64,000 nt of DNA. Source: Massilia soli (GTDB taxonomy: Bacteria; Pseudomonadota; Gammaproteobacteria; Burkholderiales; Burkholderiaceae_D). Positions 41,320 to 48,832 of the stretch are shown in pieces. A model generated the notes under the pieces. That model did not search any database and had not been told where the DNA came from. It was given only the letters and a program-made list of their open reading frames with translations. The stretch is taken from NCBI RefSeq assembly GCF_016809835.1, contig NZ_JAFBIL020000004.1:124001-188000 (forward strand), written 5' to 3'. Numbering within the stretch: the stretch's first letter is position 1; each line of letters starts with the position of its first letter. The position numbers and the translations under genes were made by a program.

Positions 41320-41365
41320 CCACTACATCTAGTGCATTGCCTTCGATTGACACTAATTGTAGTGC
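41320..41365 (-). promoter_or_regulatory. Tandem NrdR boxes controlling nrdAB
   Basis: Two 16-bp near-palindromes, CCACTACATCTAGTGC (41320-41335) and ACACTAATTGTAGTGC (41350-41365), match the NrdR consensus ACACWATATATWGTGT. Their starts are 30 bp apart, close to three helical turns, the arrangement known for the NrdR repressor. The right-hand box covers the -10 hexamer of the predicted nrdA promoter. Confidence 0.9.
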
Positions 41366-41384
41366 CGTACCCCTCTCGTTGCAA
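41356..41384 (-). promoter_or_regulatory. Predicted sigma-70 promoter of nrdA
   Basis: On the minus strand: TTGCAA (41379-41384), a 17-bp spacer, TACAAT (41356-41361). The -10 is inside NrdR box 2. Transcription would start near 41349, giving a leader of about 240 nt before the nrdA ATG. Confidence 0.75.
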
Positions 41385-41511
41385 TAGCTTTAGGACATTG
41401 AAAAACTAATTTATTTGGCATTTTTTTCGGTCCACGCGCTTGACATTTCACAGGCCCCGTCCGCATTGAGGCACGCGGTGAGTGAGCACTAACATTTATA
41501 GATTCCGGACG

Positions 41512-41540
41512 AAAAAAAACCGCCGGATCGGACGGTTTTC
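41512..41540 (-). terminator. Rho-independent terminator of the pilS-pilR transcript
   Basis: Minus strand stem AAACCGTCC/GGCGGTTT with a short loop followed by a run of T (AAAAAAAA on the plus strand, 41512-41519). It lies about 100 bp past the pilR stop, with the REP-like element between gene and terminator. Confidence 0.8.
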
Positions 41541-41554
41541 TGTGCTCCCGATGG

Positions 41555-41630
41555 CGTCGTTCGCGCGCAGGCGGGAACTTGCGCGCAAGCTTTGGACTTG
41601 GTATGGGTTCCCGCCTGCGCGGGAACGACG
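41555..41630. repeat. REP-like dimeric repeat, copy 3
   Basis: A degenerate left half (GTCGTTCGCGCGCAGGCGGGAA) and a good right half GGGTTCCCGCCTGCGCGGGAACGACG-like (41605-41630). Placed between pilR and its terminator. Confidence 0.85.
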
Positions 41631-41639
41631 GGGCGCTGA

Positions 41640-43067
41640 CTAGTCTTCCGGCGCGTGAATATCCAGCTTCTGCATCTGATAGCGCAGCTGGCGGAAGCTG
41701 ATGCCCAGCAATTGGGCAGCCTGGGTGCGATTGAACTGGGTCTGCGCCAGCGCGCGCAGGATGATGTCGCGCTCCACCTGCTCAAGGTACTCGGGCAAAT
41801 TGCTCGGCAGTGCATCCGGCGCCTGGACCGGGGCGCTTGCCGGGCTCGCCACGGGGGCAGCCGGCGCCGGGGCATCGGCCACCGGCGCGGAAGCAGGGAT
41901 GGATGCCGGCTCGGCCAGCCGCGCGCTCTTGAGCGACAGGTCGCCCACCTCGATCACGCCGTCGTTGGCGAACGCCAGCGCGCGCTCGAGCACGTTTTCC
42001 AGCTCGCGCACGTTGCCGGGGAAGGAATAGGCGGCCAGCGTGTCGAGCACCTGCGGCCCCAGTTTCGCCTGTCCCGGCCCGGCCAGCCGGTCGAGCACCG
42101 TGTTGGCCAGCAAGCCAAGGTCGTCGAGCCGTTCGCGCAGCGGCGGCAGCGACAGCTCGATCACATTCAGGCGGTAGAACAGATCCTGCCTGAATTTGCC
42201 GGTTTCGACGCACTTGGCCAGGTCCTGGTGGGTGGCGCTGATCAGGCGCACGTCGACCGGCTCCTCGGCGGTCGCGCCGATCTTGCGCACCCGCCGCTCC
42301 TGGATCGCGCGCAGCAGCTTGACCTGCATCGCCAGCGGCAGGTCGGCCACTTCGTCGAGCATCAGGGTGCCGCCGTTGGCCGCCTGGAAAAAGCCGTCGC
42401 GGTCTTCGCCGGCGCCGGTAAAGGAACCCTTGCGATAGCCGAAGAACTCCGCCTCCATCAGCGCCTCGGGAATCGCCCCGCAGTTGACGGCGATGAAAGG
42501 CTTGGCAGCGCGCGAGCTTTGCGCGTGGATCTCGCGCGCGGCCAGCTCCTTGCCGCTGCCCGACTCGCCGGTGATCGAAATCGGCGCCATCGAGCGGGCC
42601 AGCCGTCCGATCTGGGCGCGCAGGCCCTGCATCGCCGACGAATTGCCGATCAGGCGCGAAGGCGTGGCCGCGTCAAGCTGCGGCTCGCCGGCCGGCGCCG
42701 TCGACAGGCGCAGCGCCGACTGCACCATGATGCGCAGCTGGTCGAGCGCCACCGGCTTGGTGACGTAATCGAACGCGCCCGCCTTCAGCGCGACCACCGC
42801 GTTTTCGGCGCTGCCGTAGGCGGTGATGACGGCGATCGGCGTGCCTTTATATAGTGTGGTCACTTCGCGCACCAGGTCGATGCCCAGGCCGTCGGGCAGG
42901 CGCATGTCGGTCAGCACCAGCGCGTAGTCGCTTTTAGCGAGGAAGGCGCGTGCCTGGCCGAGCGTCTCGGCGCTGTCCACGTCCAGTCCCATCTTGAGCA
43001 GCGTTATCTCCAGCAGCTCGCGCAGGTCGGCTTCGTCGTCGATGACCAGGATACGGGGTGAACTCAT
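41640..43067 (-). CDS. pilR: PilR, sigma-54-dependent response regulator
   Basis: 475 aa from MSSPRILVIDDEADLREL. A receiver domain (phosphoacceptor in LVLTDMRLPDGLG), an AAA+ sigma-54 activator domain with GESGSGKELAAREIH, the sigma-54 contact loop as GSFTGA (the Ser form is usual in PilR), GGTLMLDEVADLPLAMQ, and a C-terminal Fis-type helix-turn-helix (FNRTQAAQLLGISFRQLRY). It activates pilin transcription with RpoN. The linker before the HTH is Ala/Pro-rich. It lies 28 bp downstream of pilS. Confidence 0.96.
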   Translation of the reverse strand: MSSPRILVIDDEADLRELLEITLLKMGLDVDSAETLGQARAFLAKSDYALVLTDMRLPDGLGIDLVREVTTLYKGTPIAVITAYGSAENAVVALKAGAFDYVTKPVALDQLRIMVQSALRLSTAPAGEPQLDAATPSRLIGNSSAMQGLRAQIGRLARSMAPISITGESGSGKELAAREIHAQSSRAAKPFIAVNCGAIPEALMEAEFFGYRKGSFTGAGEDRDGFFQAANGGTLMLDEVADLPLAMQVKLLRAIQERRVRKIGATAEEPVDVRLISATHQDLAKCVETGKFRQDLFYRLNVIELSLPPLRERLDDLGLLANTVLDRLAGPGQAKLGPQVLDTLAAYSFPGNVRELENVLERALAFANDGVIEVGDLSLKSARLAEPASIPASAPVADAPAPAAPVASPASAPVQAPDALPSNLPEYLEQVERDIILRALAQTQFNRTQAAQLLGISFRQLRYQMQKLDIHAPED

Positions 43068-43095
43068 TGCACTGCCTTTCTGGTACGTGGCCGCA

Positions 43096-44778
43096 TCAGG
43101 CGCGCGGCGCGAACGTAATGACAAACCTGCCGCTGGCCTTCTGGAGGCCGGCGGCATTGGCGTCGAAGCGGTACTCGTAATCGAGCTTCGCCTCGTTATT
43201 CAGGCACAGCTCGCGCGCCAGGTACAGGCCGAGGCCGGTGCCTTTGCTCGACGTCGTGTAAAACGGCTCGAACAGGTGCGACCGTACTTCCGGCGTAATG
43301 GCCGGGCCGTCGTCCTGCACATGCAGCTCCATCTGGCCGCCCGCCTCCACCACCCACAGACGGATACTGGCCGGCAGGCTGCTGGCGTAGCGGATTGCGT
43401 TGGTCAGCAGATTGATCACCACCTCGCGCAGGTGAAGCGCGTCGAAGCGTACCGGCCCGCTGCCGCTGTGGCCGACCCAGACTATATCATCGGCCAACCC
43501 ATGGGTTTCCTGGAACTCGGCCTTCAGCTCGGCCAGGAAAGCGGCCAGGTACAACGGCTCGCCGTTGGGCTGCACCTTGCGCGACAGCTTCAGGATGTCC
43601 TCGACCATGCGGTCGACGCGGGCCACGTTGTCGCCGACGATCTTCAGCAGGCGCGCATGGACCGGCGCCTGCAGGTCTTCGGCCAGCAGCGCGGTAGCGT
43701 GGCCGATCGCCGACAGCGGATTGCGCACCTCATGGGCGATGCTCGCGGTCAGGCGTCCCATCGACGCCAGCTTGAGTTGCTGCGCCTGGTTTTCGATGGC
43801 GGTCACGTCATGCAGGAAGATCACGCAGCGCTCGGCCGCGCCGTCGGGCGTGTCGACGCGCGCGAAGCGCAGTTTGAGATGGGCCGACAGCTCGCGCCGG
43901 CCGGACAAGGTCAGCGTGCTGCCCGATGCCGGCGCCTCGTGATACGGCTTGATCGTGACGAAGGCGGCCTCCTGGCCCGCGCCTTGCTGGTCTGCGGCCA
44001 GCTCCTGCCAGCCAACGAAGGCAAAGGCCACAGGCGCCAGCGCGGGAATATCGCCCAGTGCGAAATCAACCTCGCCCTCGGCCAGCCCGAGCATATTGCG
44101 CGCCGCCGGATTGCTGGCAAGGACATGGCCATCGCGCGCCACCACCAGCACGCCGTCGGCGACGTCGGCGATGACAATCTGGTTGATCGCCTGCTGCGTC
44201 TTCAGGTCGATGCCGCGTTCGGCCGCCAGCTCCTCCTGGCGGATCAGCTTCGCAGCAAGGCTGTTGACCGACAGGACAATCGCAAAGAAAGCCGCGCCGT
44301 ACAAGCCGGCCTGCATCACGCTGGCCCCGCTCTGCTGGACCATCAGCTGCCAGGTCGTCTCGCCCAGCAGGAACAGGGTGACCAGCGCGGCCGAGAACAG
44401 CGCCAGCACCAGCGGCGCGAGGATGGCCGCGCCGGCCAGCGGGAACAGGTACAGGATCACCAGGCCGCTGCGGGCGCCGCCGCCGGTCAGGTACAGCAGC
44501 GAGATGACAGCGATGTCGATCGCGATCTGGCTGGACAGCTGCAGCAGGAAGCGGTGGCGCCAGTAATGGGTCAGCGCGACAAAGCCCATCGCCAGCACCA
44601 GGTAGGCCGAACAGGTTTCGGCGTACAGGAACTGGCCGCTGCCGTTGACGGCGCGGCCATTGAAGGTCAGGTAGACGAGGAGGACCAGCGCGATGACGAC
44701 GCGCGTGATGTTCAGCGTCTGGAGGGAGCGCCAAAAGGTCGAGCGCGACTCGGCCGACAGCGCATACCAGCGTCCCAT
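43096..44778 (-). CDS. pilS: PilS, membrane histidine kinase for pilin expression
   Basis: 560 aa. Six hydrophobic segments lie in the first 190 residues (VVIALVLLVYLTFNG, SAYLVLAMGFVALTHY, IAIDIAVISLLYLTGG, LVILYLFPLAGAAILAPLVLALF and others), then a PAS-like domain, HisKA with SIAHEVRNPLSAIGHATALLAED and an HATPase with REVVINLLTNAIRYASSLP, VQDDGPAI and GTGLGLYLARELCLNN. It senses pilin in the membrane and phosphorylates PilR. Seven bases follow the PP0621-like gene. Confidence 0.96.
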   Translation of the reverse strand: MGRWYALSAESRSTFWRSLQTLNITRVVIALVLLVYLTFNGRAVNGSGQFLYAETCSAYLVLAMGFVALTHYWRHRFLLQLSSQIAIDIAVISLLYLTGGGARSGLVILYLFPLAGAAILAPLVLALFSAALVTLFLLGETTWQLMVQQSGASVMQAGLYGAAFFAIVLSVNSLAAKLIRQEELAAERGIDLKTQQAINQIVIADVADGVLVVARDGHVLASNPAARNMLGLAEGEVDFALGDIPALAPVAFAFVGWQELAADQQGAGQEAAFVTIKPYHEAPASGSTLTLSGRRELSAHLKLRFARVDTPDGAAERCVIFLHDVTAIENQAQQLKLASMGRLTASIAHEVRNPLSAIGHATALLAEDLQAPVHARLLKIVGDNVARVDRMVEDILKLSRKVQPNGEPLYLAAFLAELKAEFQETHGLADDIVWVGHSGSGPVRFDALHLREVVINLLTNAIRYASSLPASIRLWVVEAGGQMELHVQDDGPAITPEVRSHLFEPFYTTSSKGTGLGLYLARELCLNNEAKLDYEYRFDANAAGLQKASGRFVITFAPRA

Positions 44779-44784
44779 CGGCGG

Positions 44785-45027
44785 CTACTGCTTTGGCAAG
44801 CGGACGTGGGCGGGGCTGCAGTAATCGAGCCCGTCCGCATGCACTGCTTCAGAAGCCGGGAAATACACGCCGCAATGCGCGCAGCGCGCCATCGACTCGA
44901 CCTGCGCCGGTTCGCGCGCGGGGCGATTGGCGGCGCCGGTGTCTTTCGGGGTCAGCGCGCGAATCTTGGCGCGAACGGCCACCACGACCAGGACGATCAA
45001 TGCGATCCAAAACAAGATACGGGTCAT
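44785..45027 (-). CDS. PP0621-family small membrane protein
   Basis: 80 aa. One N-terminal membrane helix (ILFWIALIVLVVVAVRA) and a C-terminal metal-knuckle-like motif CAHCGVYFPASEAVHADGLDYCSPAH. This is the PP0621 pattern, a conserved but uncharacterised family found just before pilS. It overlaps the ccsA-like gene by 4 bp (ATGA). Confidence 0.9.
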   Translation of the reverse strand: MTRILFWIALIVLVVVAVRAKIRALTPKDTGAANRPAREPAQVESMARCAHCGVYFPASEAVHADGLDYCSPAHVRLPKQ

Positions 45028-45827
45028 GCCATCCCTCGGTGCAAGACAACTTCAAGAACAAACCGGCTGCCGACGTATGCCAGCACCAGGGTCGCGAAAC
45101 CGGCCAGCGTGAACCGCAGCGCGGTCTTGCCACGCCAGCCGCGCCAGCGGCGCCCCGCCAGCAGGGCCGCGAACAGCACCCACGACAGCAGCGCGAACAC
45201 GCTCTTGTGATCCCACTTCAGCGCGATGCCGAACAACTGCTCGGAGAACAGGATGCCCGACAACACGGTCAGGGTCAGCAGCACGAAGCCGATGCCGATC
45301 AGGCGGAACAGCAGCTTCTCCATGGTCAGCAAGGCTGGCAGCTGGTCGAGCGCGCTGGCGAACCAGCCGCTGCCGGCCGGGCGCGCATGCAGGCGCGACT
45401 CTTGCAGCGCCATCAGCACGGCATGGAAGGCGGCGATGGTCAGGGTGCTATAGGCCAGGATGGCGACGGCGATATGCCAGCCGAACGCCGGCGCGGCGTG
45501 ATCGAGCTGGAACACGCTGCCCGGAAACACCGCCGGCAGCATGGCCGCAAGCGCGGCGGACGGCATTACCAGGCGGCGAAGGCCATCGAGCGCGAAGTTG
45601 CGGTTCTCGAGCCAGTAGACCATCACCGAGATCCACATCGCGGCCGAAATCATGGCAGCGAAGCCGACGCGCAAGCTGCCCGGTCCCATCATGCCCTGCC
45701 ACAAAGCGGCCCCATGCAACAGCCATGCGCCGGCGGTGACGCCGGAAATGATCGTGCCCAGCCGGGTCGGGAGCACGGCGCACACGGCATAAAGCAGCGC
45801 GGCGGCAAAAAGGAGGTAGGTCTGCAT
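45024..45827 (-). CDS. CcsA/YpjD-type cytochrome c assembly membrane protein
   Basis: 267 aa with about eight hydrophobic helices. It has the CcsA-like core: histidines in WLLHGAALWQG, FGWHIAVAILAYSTLTIAAFH and LKWDHKSVFALLSWVLFA. Members of this branch (YpjD/CorE) lie near ffh in many Proteobacteria and are annotated as cytochrome c assembly proteins, though a direct role in haem handling is not shown for all. Here an ABC operon lies between it and ffh. Confidence 0.9.
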   Translation of the reverse strand: MQTYLLFAAALLYAVCAVLPTRLGTIISGVTAGAWLLHGAALWQGMMGPGSLRVGFAAMISAAMWISVMVYWLENRNFALDGLRRLVMPSAALAAMLPAVFPGSVFQLDHAAPAFGWHIAVAILAYSTLTIAAFHAVLMALQESRLHARPAGSGWFASALDQLPALLTMEKLLFRLIGIGFVLLTLTVLSGILFSEQLFGIALKWDHKSVFALLSWVLFAALLAGRRWRGWRGKTALRFTLAGFATLVLAYVGSRFVLEVVLHRGMA

Positions 45828-45907
45828 TCAGCCAAGTTTACACTATCGCGGCCCGGAGAGCCGGCCGCCGCCCCGGAATCACCAGCAAATATTTATTACC
45901 TCCAATA

Positions 45908-45975
45908 TTCCAAAATCGGGGACAGACCACCATTTTGGAAGATTCCAAAATGGTGGTCTGTCCCCGATTTTGGAA
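45908..45975. repeat. Long perfect palindrome, copy 2 (core GGGGACAGACCACC)
   Basis: 33-bp arms (45908-45940 and 45943-45975) are perfect inverted copies around a 2-bp centre. Each arm is itself flanked by TTCCAAAAT and ATTTTGGAA, so it can form either one long hairpin or two separate ones. It shares the core with the copy at 16872-16941. It lies between the 3' end of the ABC operon and the ccsA-like gene. Confidence 0.95.
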
Positions 45976-45987
45976 CGTTGGGAGGCG

Positions 45988-46785
45988 TTAATCGACGGCG
46001 GCCATGCGCAGCTCGTCGCTGTGGTGGCGTTGCTGCTCCTCCATCACCAACTGGCCGAGCTCGCGCTTGAGGGCGTTGAATTCGGGCGCGGCGGGGTCGC
46101 GCGGGCGCGCCAGCGTCACCGTCAGGTCGCGCTTGACCGTGCCGGGACGGTACGTCATCACCACGATCCGGTCCGCCAGGTAAATCGCTTCTTCTATGCT
46201 GTGCGTGACGAAGATGATCGTTTTCTTGAGCTCGGCCCAGATGCGCAGCAGCTCGTCCTGCAGGTTGCGCCGCGTTAGCGCATCGAGCGCGCCGAACGGT
46301 TCGTCCATCAGCATCACCGGCGAGTCCAGCGCCAGCACCCGCGCTATCGCTACCCGCTGGCGCATCCCGCCCGACAGGTCCTTCGGGTAGCGCTTGCGGA
46401 AGTCCGACAGCGATAACATCCCCAGCAGCTTGCCGACCGTGGCGTCGATCACGCCCTTGCCTGTGCCTTTGATCTGCAGCCCGAAGGCGACGTTTTCTTC
46501 GACTGTCATCCAGGGAAATAGCGCGTATTCCTGAAACACCATGCCGCGGTCCGGCCCCGGCCCCGTCACGTCGCCGCCATTGGCCACGATGCTGCCGCTG
46601 GTCGGCAGCGCGAATCCGGCAATCGCGTTGAGCAAGGTCGACTTGCCGCAGCCCGATGGCCCCAGCAGGCAGGTGAATTGCCCGCTCGGGATTTCCAGGT
46701 CGATGTCCTTGAGCGCGATCAGTTCGCGTTCGTCATTACGGAAAACCTTGTTGACGCCTTTAATGCTGATGGGCGATGCGCTCAT
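45988..46785 (-). CDS. ABC transporter ATP-binding protein (nitrate/sulfonate/taurine type)
   Basis: 265 aa. Walker A LLGPSGCGKSTLLNAIAGF, Q-loop in MVFQEYALFPWMTV, signature LSGGMRQRVAIARVLA, Walker B VMLMDEPFGALDALTRR and the H-loop in IIFVTHSIEEAIYLADR. This subclass powers uptake of taurine, sulfonates, nitrate or pyrimidine precursors. The start codon comes one base before the permease stop region, so it is the third gene of the operon. Confidence 0.95.
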   Translation of the reverse strand: MSASPISIKGVNKVFRNDERELIALKDIDLEIPSGQFTCLLGPSGCGKSTLLNAIAGFALPTSGSIVANGGDVTGPGPDRGMVFQEYALFPWMTVEENVAFGLQIKGTGKGVIDATVGKLLGMLSLSDFRKRYPKDLSGGMRQRVAIARVLALDSPVMLMDEPFGALDALTRRNLQDELLRIWAELKKTIIFVTHSIEEAIYLADRIVVMTYRPGTVKRDLTVTLARPRDPAAPEFNALKRELGQLVMEEQQRHHSDELRMAAVD

Positions 46786-46786
46786 G

Positions 46787-47602
46787 TCAGTTCTCCAGGC
46801 CACGGTGCCAGCGCAGCAGGTGGTTGTTGAGACGGTTCATGCCGACGTCGATCGCCAGCCCCAGCAGGCCAATGGTGATCATGCCGGCCATGATTTTGTC
46901 GGACAGGAAGAATTCGCGGGCTTCGAGGATGCGGTAACCGAGCCCGTCGTTCACGGCGATCATCTCCGACACGATCACGACGATGAACGCGGTGCCGATC
47001 CCGATCCGCACGCCCGACAATATATAAGGCACCGCAGCGGGCAGGATCACGCGCAGGAACAAGGTGCCGCCGCCGGCGCCGAGGTTGCGCGCGGCGCGCA
47101 GGTAAATACCGTCGACATGGCGCACACCGGCGATGGTGTTCATCAGCACCGGGAAGAACGCCCCCAGCGCGATCAGGAACACGGCCGGCGGGTCGCCCAG
47201 TCCGAACCACAGCATCGACAGCGGGATGTAGGCTATCGGGGGAATCGGCCGCAGCACCTGCAGCAGCGGGTTGAACCAGGCGTAGACTCTCGGGCTCGCT
47301 CCCATCGCCAGGCCGAGCGGCAGCGCCAGCCCGGCGCCAACCACGAAGCCGGCCACCACGCGGTACAGGCTGCCGATCGAGTCGACCACCAGCTCGCCGG
47401 AGAATGCCCAGGCCAGCCAGCTGCCCGCACTGTGCGGCTGCAGGGGCAGCAGGTACGCCACCCACTTTTCCGCCACCGCCAGCGGCGACGGCAACACCTG
47501 TGGATTGACCCAGCCGAGCATCGCCGCCGCCTGCCAGACCGCGATCAGCAACGCCGGCGCCACCGCCCCGACCGCGATTTCCTTCACATGCTTGCTTTTC
47601 AT
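46787..47602 (-). CDS. ABC transporter permease (SsuC/TauC type)
   Basis: 271 aa, with six hydrophobic segments including VGAVAPALLIAVWQAAAML and VFLIALGAFFPVLMNTIAG. The EAA loop is in RAARNLGAGGGTLFLRVILPAAVPYILSGVRIG. The family is BPD transp 1. Starts 18 bp after the binding-protein gene and is tightly followed by the ATPase. Confidence 0.95.
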   Translation of the reverse strand: MKSKHVKEIAVGAVAPALLIAVWQAAAMLGWVNPQVLPSPLAVAEKWVAYLLPLQPHSAGSWLAWAFSGELVVDSIGSLYRVVAGFVVGAGLALPLGLAMGASPRVYAWFNPLLQVLRPIPPIAYIPLSMLWFGLGDPPAVFLIALGAFFPVLMNTIAGVRHVDGIYLRAARNLGAGGGTLFLRVILPAAVPYILSGVRIGIGTAFIVVIVSEMIAVNDGLGYRILEAREFFLSDKIMAGMITIGLLGLAIDVGMNRLNNHLLRWHRGLEN

Positions 47603-47620
47603 GATCGCTCCCGGGCGAGG

Positions 47621-48595
47621 TTACTGGACGTTCAGGCTCTTCTTTGCGGCATCGAGCAAATCGGTGCGGACCCAGTCCCGGGCCACCGGCGGCTTGCTCA
47701 TCCGTCCGACGCCGGTCCTGGCCATCGTGTCGGTGGTGATCTGGATGTGTTCCGGGGTAATGTCGTACGAGTACGGCGAATTGCTGATCGCGTCGTCGAA
47801 GTCATCCTTGCTGATCTGGCCCTTGAACATCACATCGCGCACGTAGCGCTCGGCCACGGCCTTGTCGTCGATGAACATTTTGGTGGCCATCACGAAGCAG
47901 CGCATGAACTTTTCCGCGACCGCGCGCTTTTGGCCATAAAACGCCTCGGTCATTACCATCGTCCGGATCGGCGAGCCGATCGGCGTGCCGTAAGGTTTGA
48001 GCACCTCGACCCCAAAGCCCTTGTTGATCGCCTGCGACGATTGCGGCTCGGACTGCATCATGGCGTCGATATCCTTGCCGAGCAAGGCGTGGTTCAGGTC
48101 CGAATACGCGAGGTAGACCAGCTGCACATCCTTGCCAGGCACCGGGTCGCCCTTCAGGCCGTGCTGCTGCAGCAGCGCCATCAGCAGCACTTCCTGGATC
48201 GCGCCGCGCGTCACGCCAACCTTCTTGCCTTTCAGGTCCTTGATTTCCTTGATGTTCAGGCCGGGCCGCGCAACCAGCCGCGCACCGCCCCGGGCAAAGC
48301 CGGCCACCACGAACACCGGGGTGCCGCCCGCGCGGCCGGCGATCGCCGCCTCCGACGCGGTCGCGCCGACATCGAGTTCGCCAGCGATGATCGCCTGCAT
48401 CACGTCCAGGCCCTTGGCAAACACCCGCTCCTCGACCTTGATGCCGCACTTGGGCGCGATCTCCTTGATATAGGCCACGGCGCCAAAATGGGCGAGCTTG
48501 AGGTTGCCTAGCCGGATCGTTTCCTGGCCCTGGGCGGCGCCGGCGGCGAGCATCATTCCAATAGCGATGGCCTTGCACATCGTGAACGCTGTCAT
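47621..48595 (-). CDS. ABC transporter substrate-binding protein (SsuA/NMT1-like)
   Basis: 324 aa. A signal peptide (MCKAIAIGMMLAAGAAQG) and a periplasmic binding fold: TIRLGNLKLAHFGAVAYIKE, FAKGLDVMQAIIAGELDVGATASEAAIAG, LKGKKVGVTRGAIQEVLLM and DIDAMMQSEPQSSQAINKGFG. The pattern fits aliphatic sulfonate, nitrate or thiamine-precursor binders; the ligand cannot be told. GGAG lies eight bases before the ATG. First gene of the operon, divergent from ffh. Confidence 0.93.
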   Translation of the reverse strand: MTAFTMCKAIAIGMMLAAGAAQGQETIRLGNLKLAHFGAVAYIKEIAPKCGIKVEERVFAKGLDVMQAIIAGELDVGATASEAAIAGRAGGTPVFVVAGFARGGARLVARPGLNIKEIKDLKGKKVGVTRGAIQEVLLMALLQQHGLKGDPVPGKDVQLVYLAYSDLNHALLGKDIDAMMQSEPQSSQAINKGFGVEVLKPYGTPIGSPIRTMVMTEAFYGQKRAVAEKFMRCFVMATKMFIDDKAVAERYVRDVMFKGQISKDDFDDAISNSPYSYDITPEHIQITTDTMARTGVGRMSKPPVARDWVRTDLLDAAKKSLNVQ

Positions 48596-48832
48596 CCCTG
48601 TCTCCCCTGTTAATGCTACCGATACGAAACTTACTGCTGGCCGGAAAGGCTATAAGGGGCGACTACGAGTGTCAAACGACAACAGACCAAAGTTTGCGTT
48701 TGCTTAATAAGAGCGGATTTAGCCATGCGGCGCGGGTAGGCCGGAACAAGCTGCCACATAGGGTAAAATGTTGGCGCAACCGGCTCCGTGCCGGTATTTT
48801 TCGCTGTATGCCTCTAATTAGCCAGGTCTCCC
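48596..48832. other. Divergent intergenic region between the ABC operon and ffh
   Basis: 237 bp. It holds a possible -10 (TAAAAT, 48764-48769) for ffh and a short hairpin ACCGGC/GCCGGT (48779-48795) followed by ATTTTT, about 35 bp before the ffh ATG. No open frame of note. Confidence 0.6.

Larger units (their letters stand above)
41107..41639. other. Non-coding region between nrdA and pilR
   Basis: 533 bp without a gene. From left to right it holds the long nrdA leader, the NrdR boxes and promoter (41320-41384), an A/T-rich stretch, the pilR terminator (about 41512-41540) and REP-like copy 3 (41555-41630). Confidence 0.85.

Noticed and set aside
42400-42450. Damaged sigma-54 contact motif in PilR (GSFTGA instead of GAFTGA)
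   Set aside because: The Ser variant is the usual form in PilR proteins, so it is not a defect.
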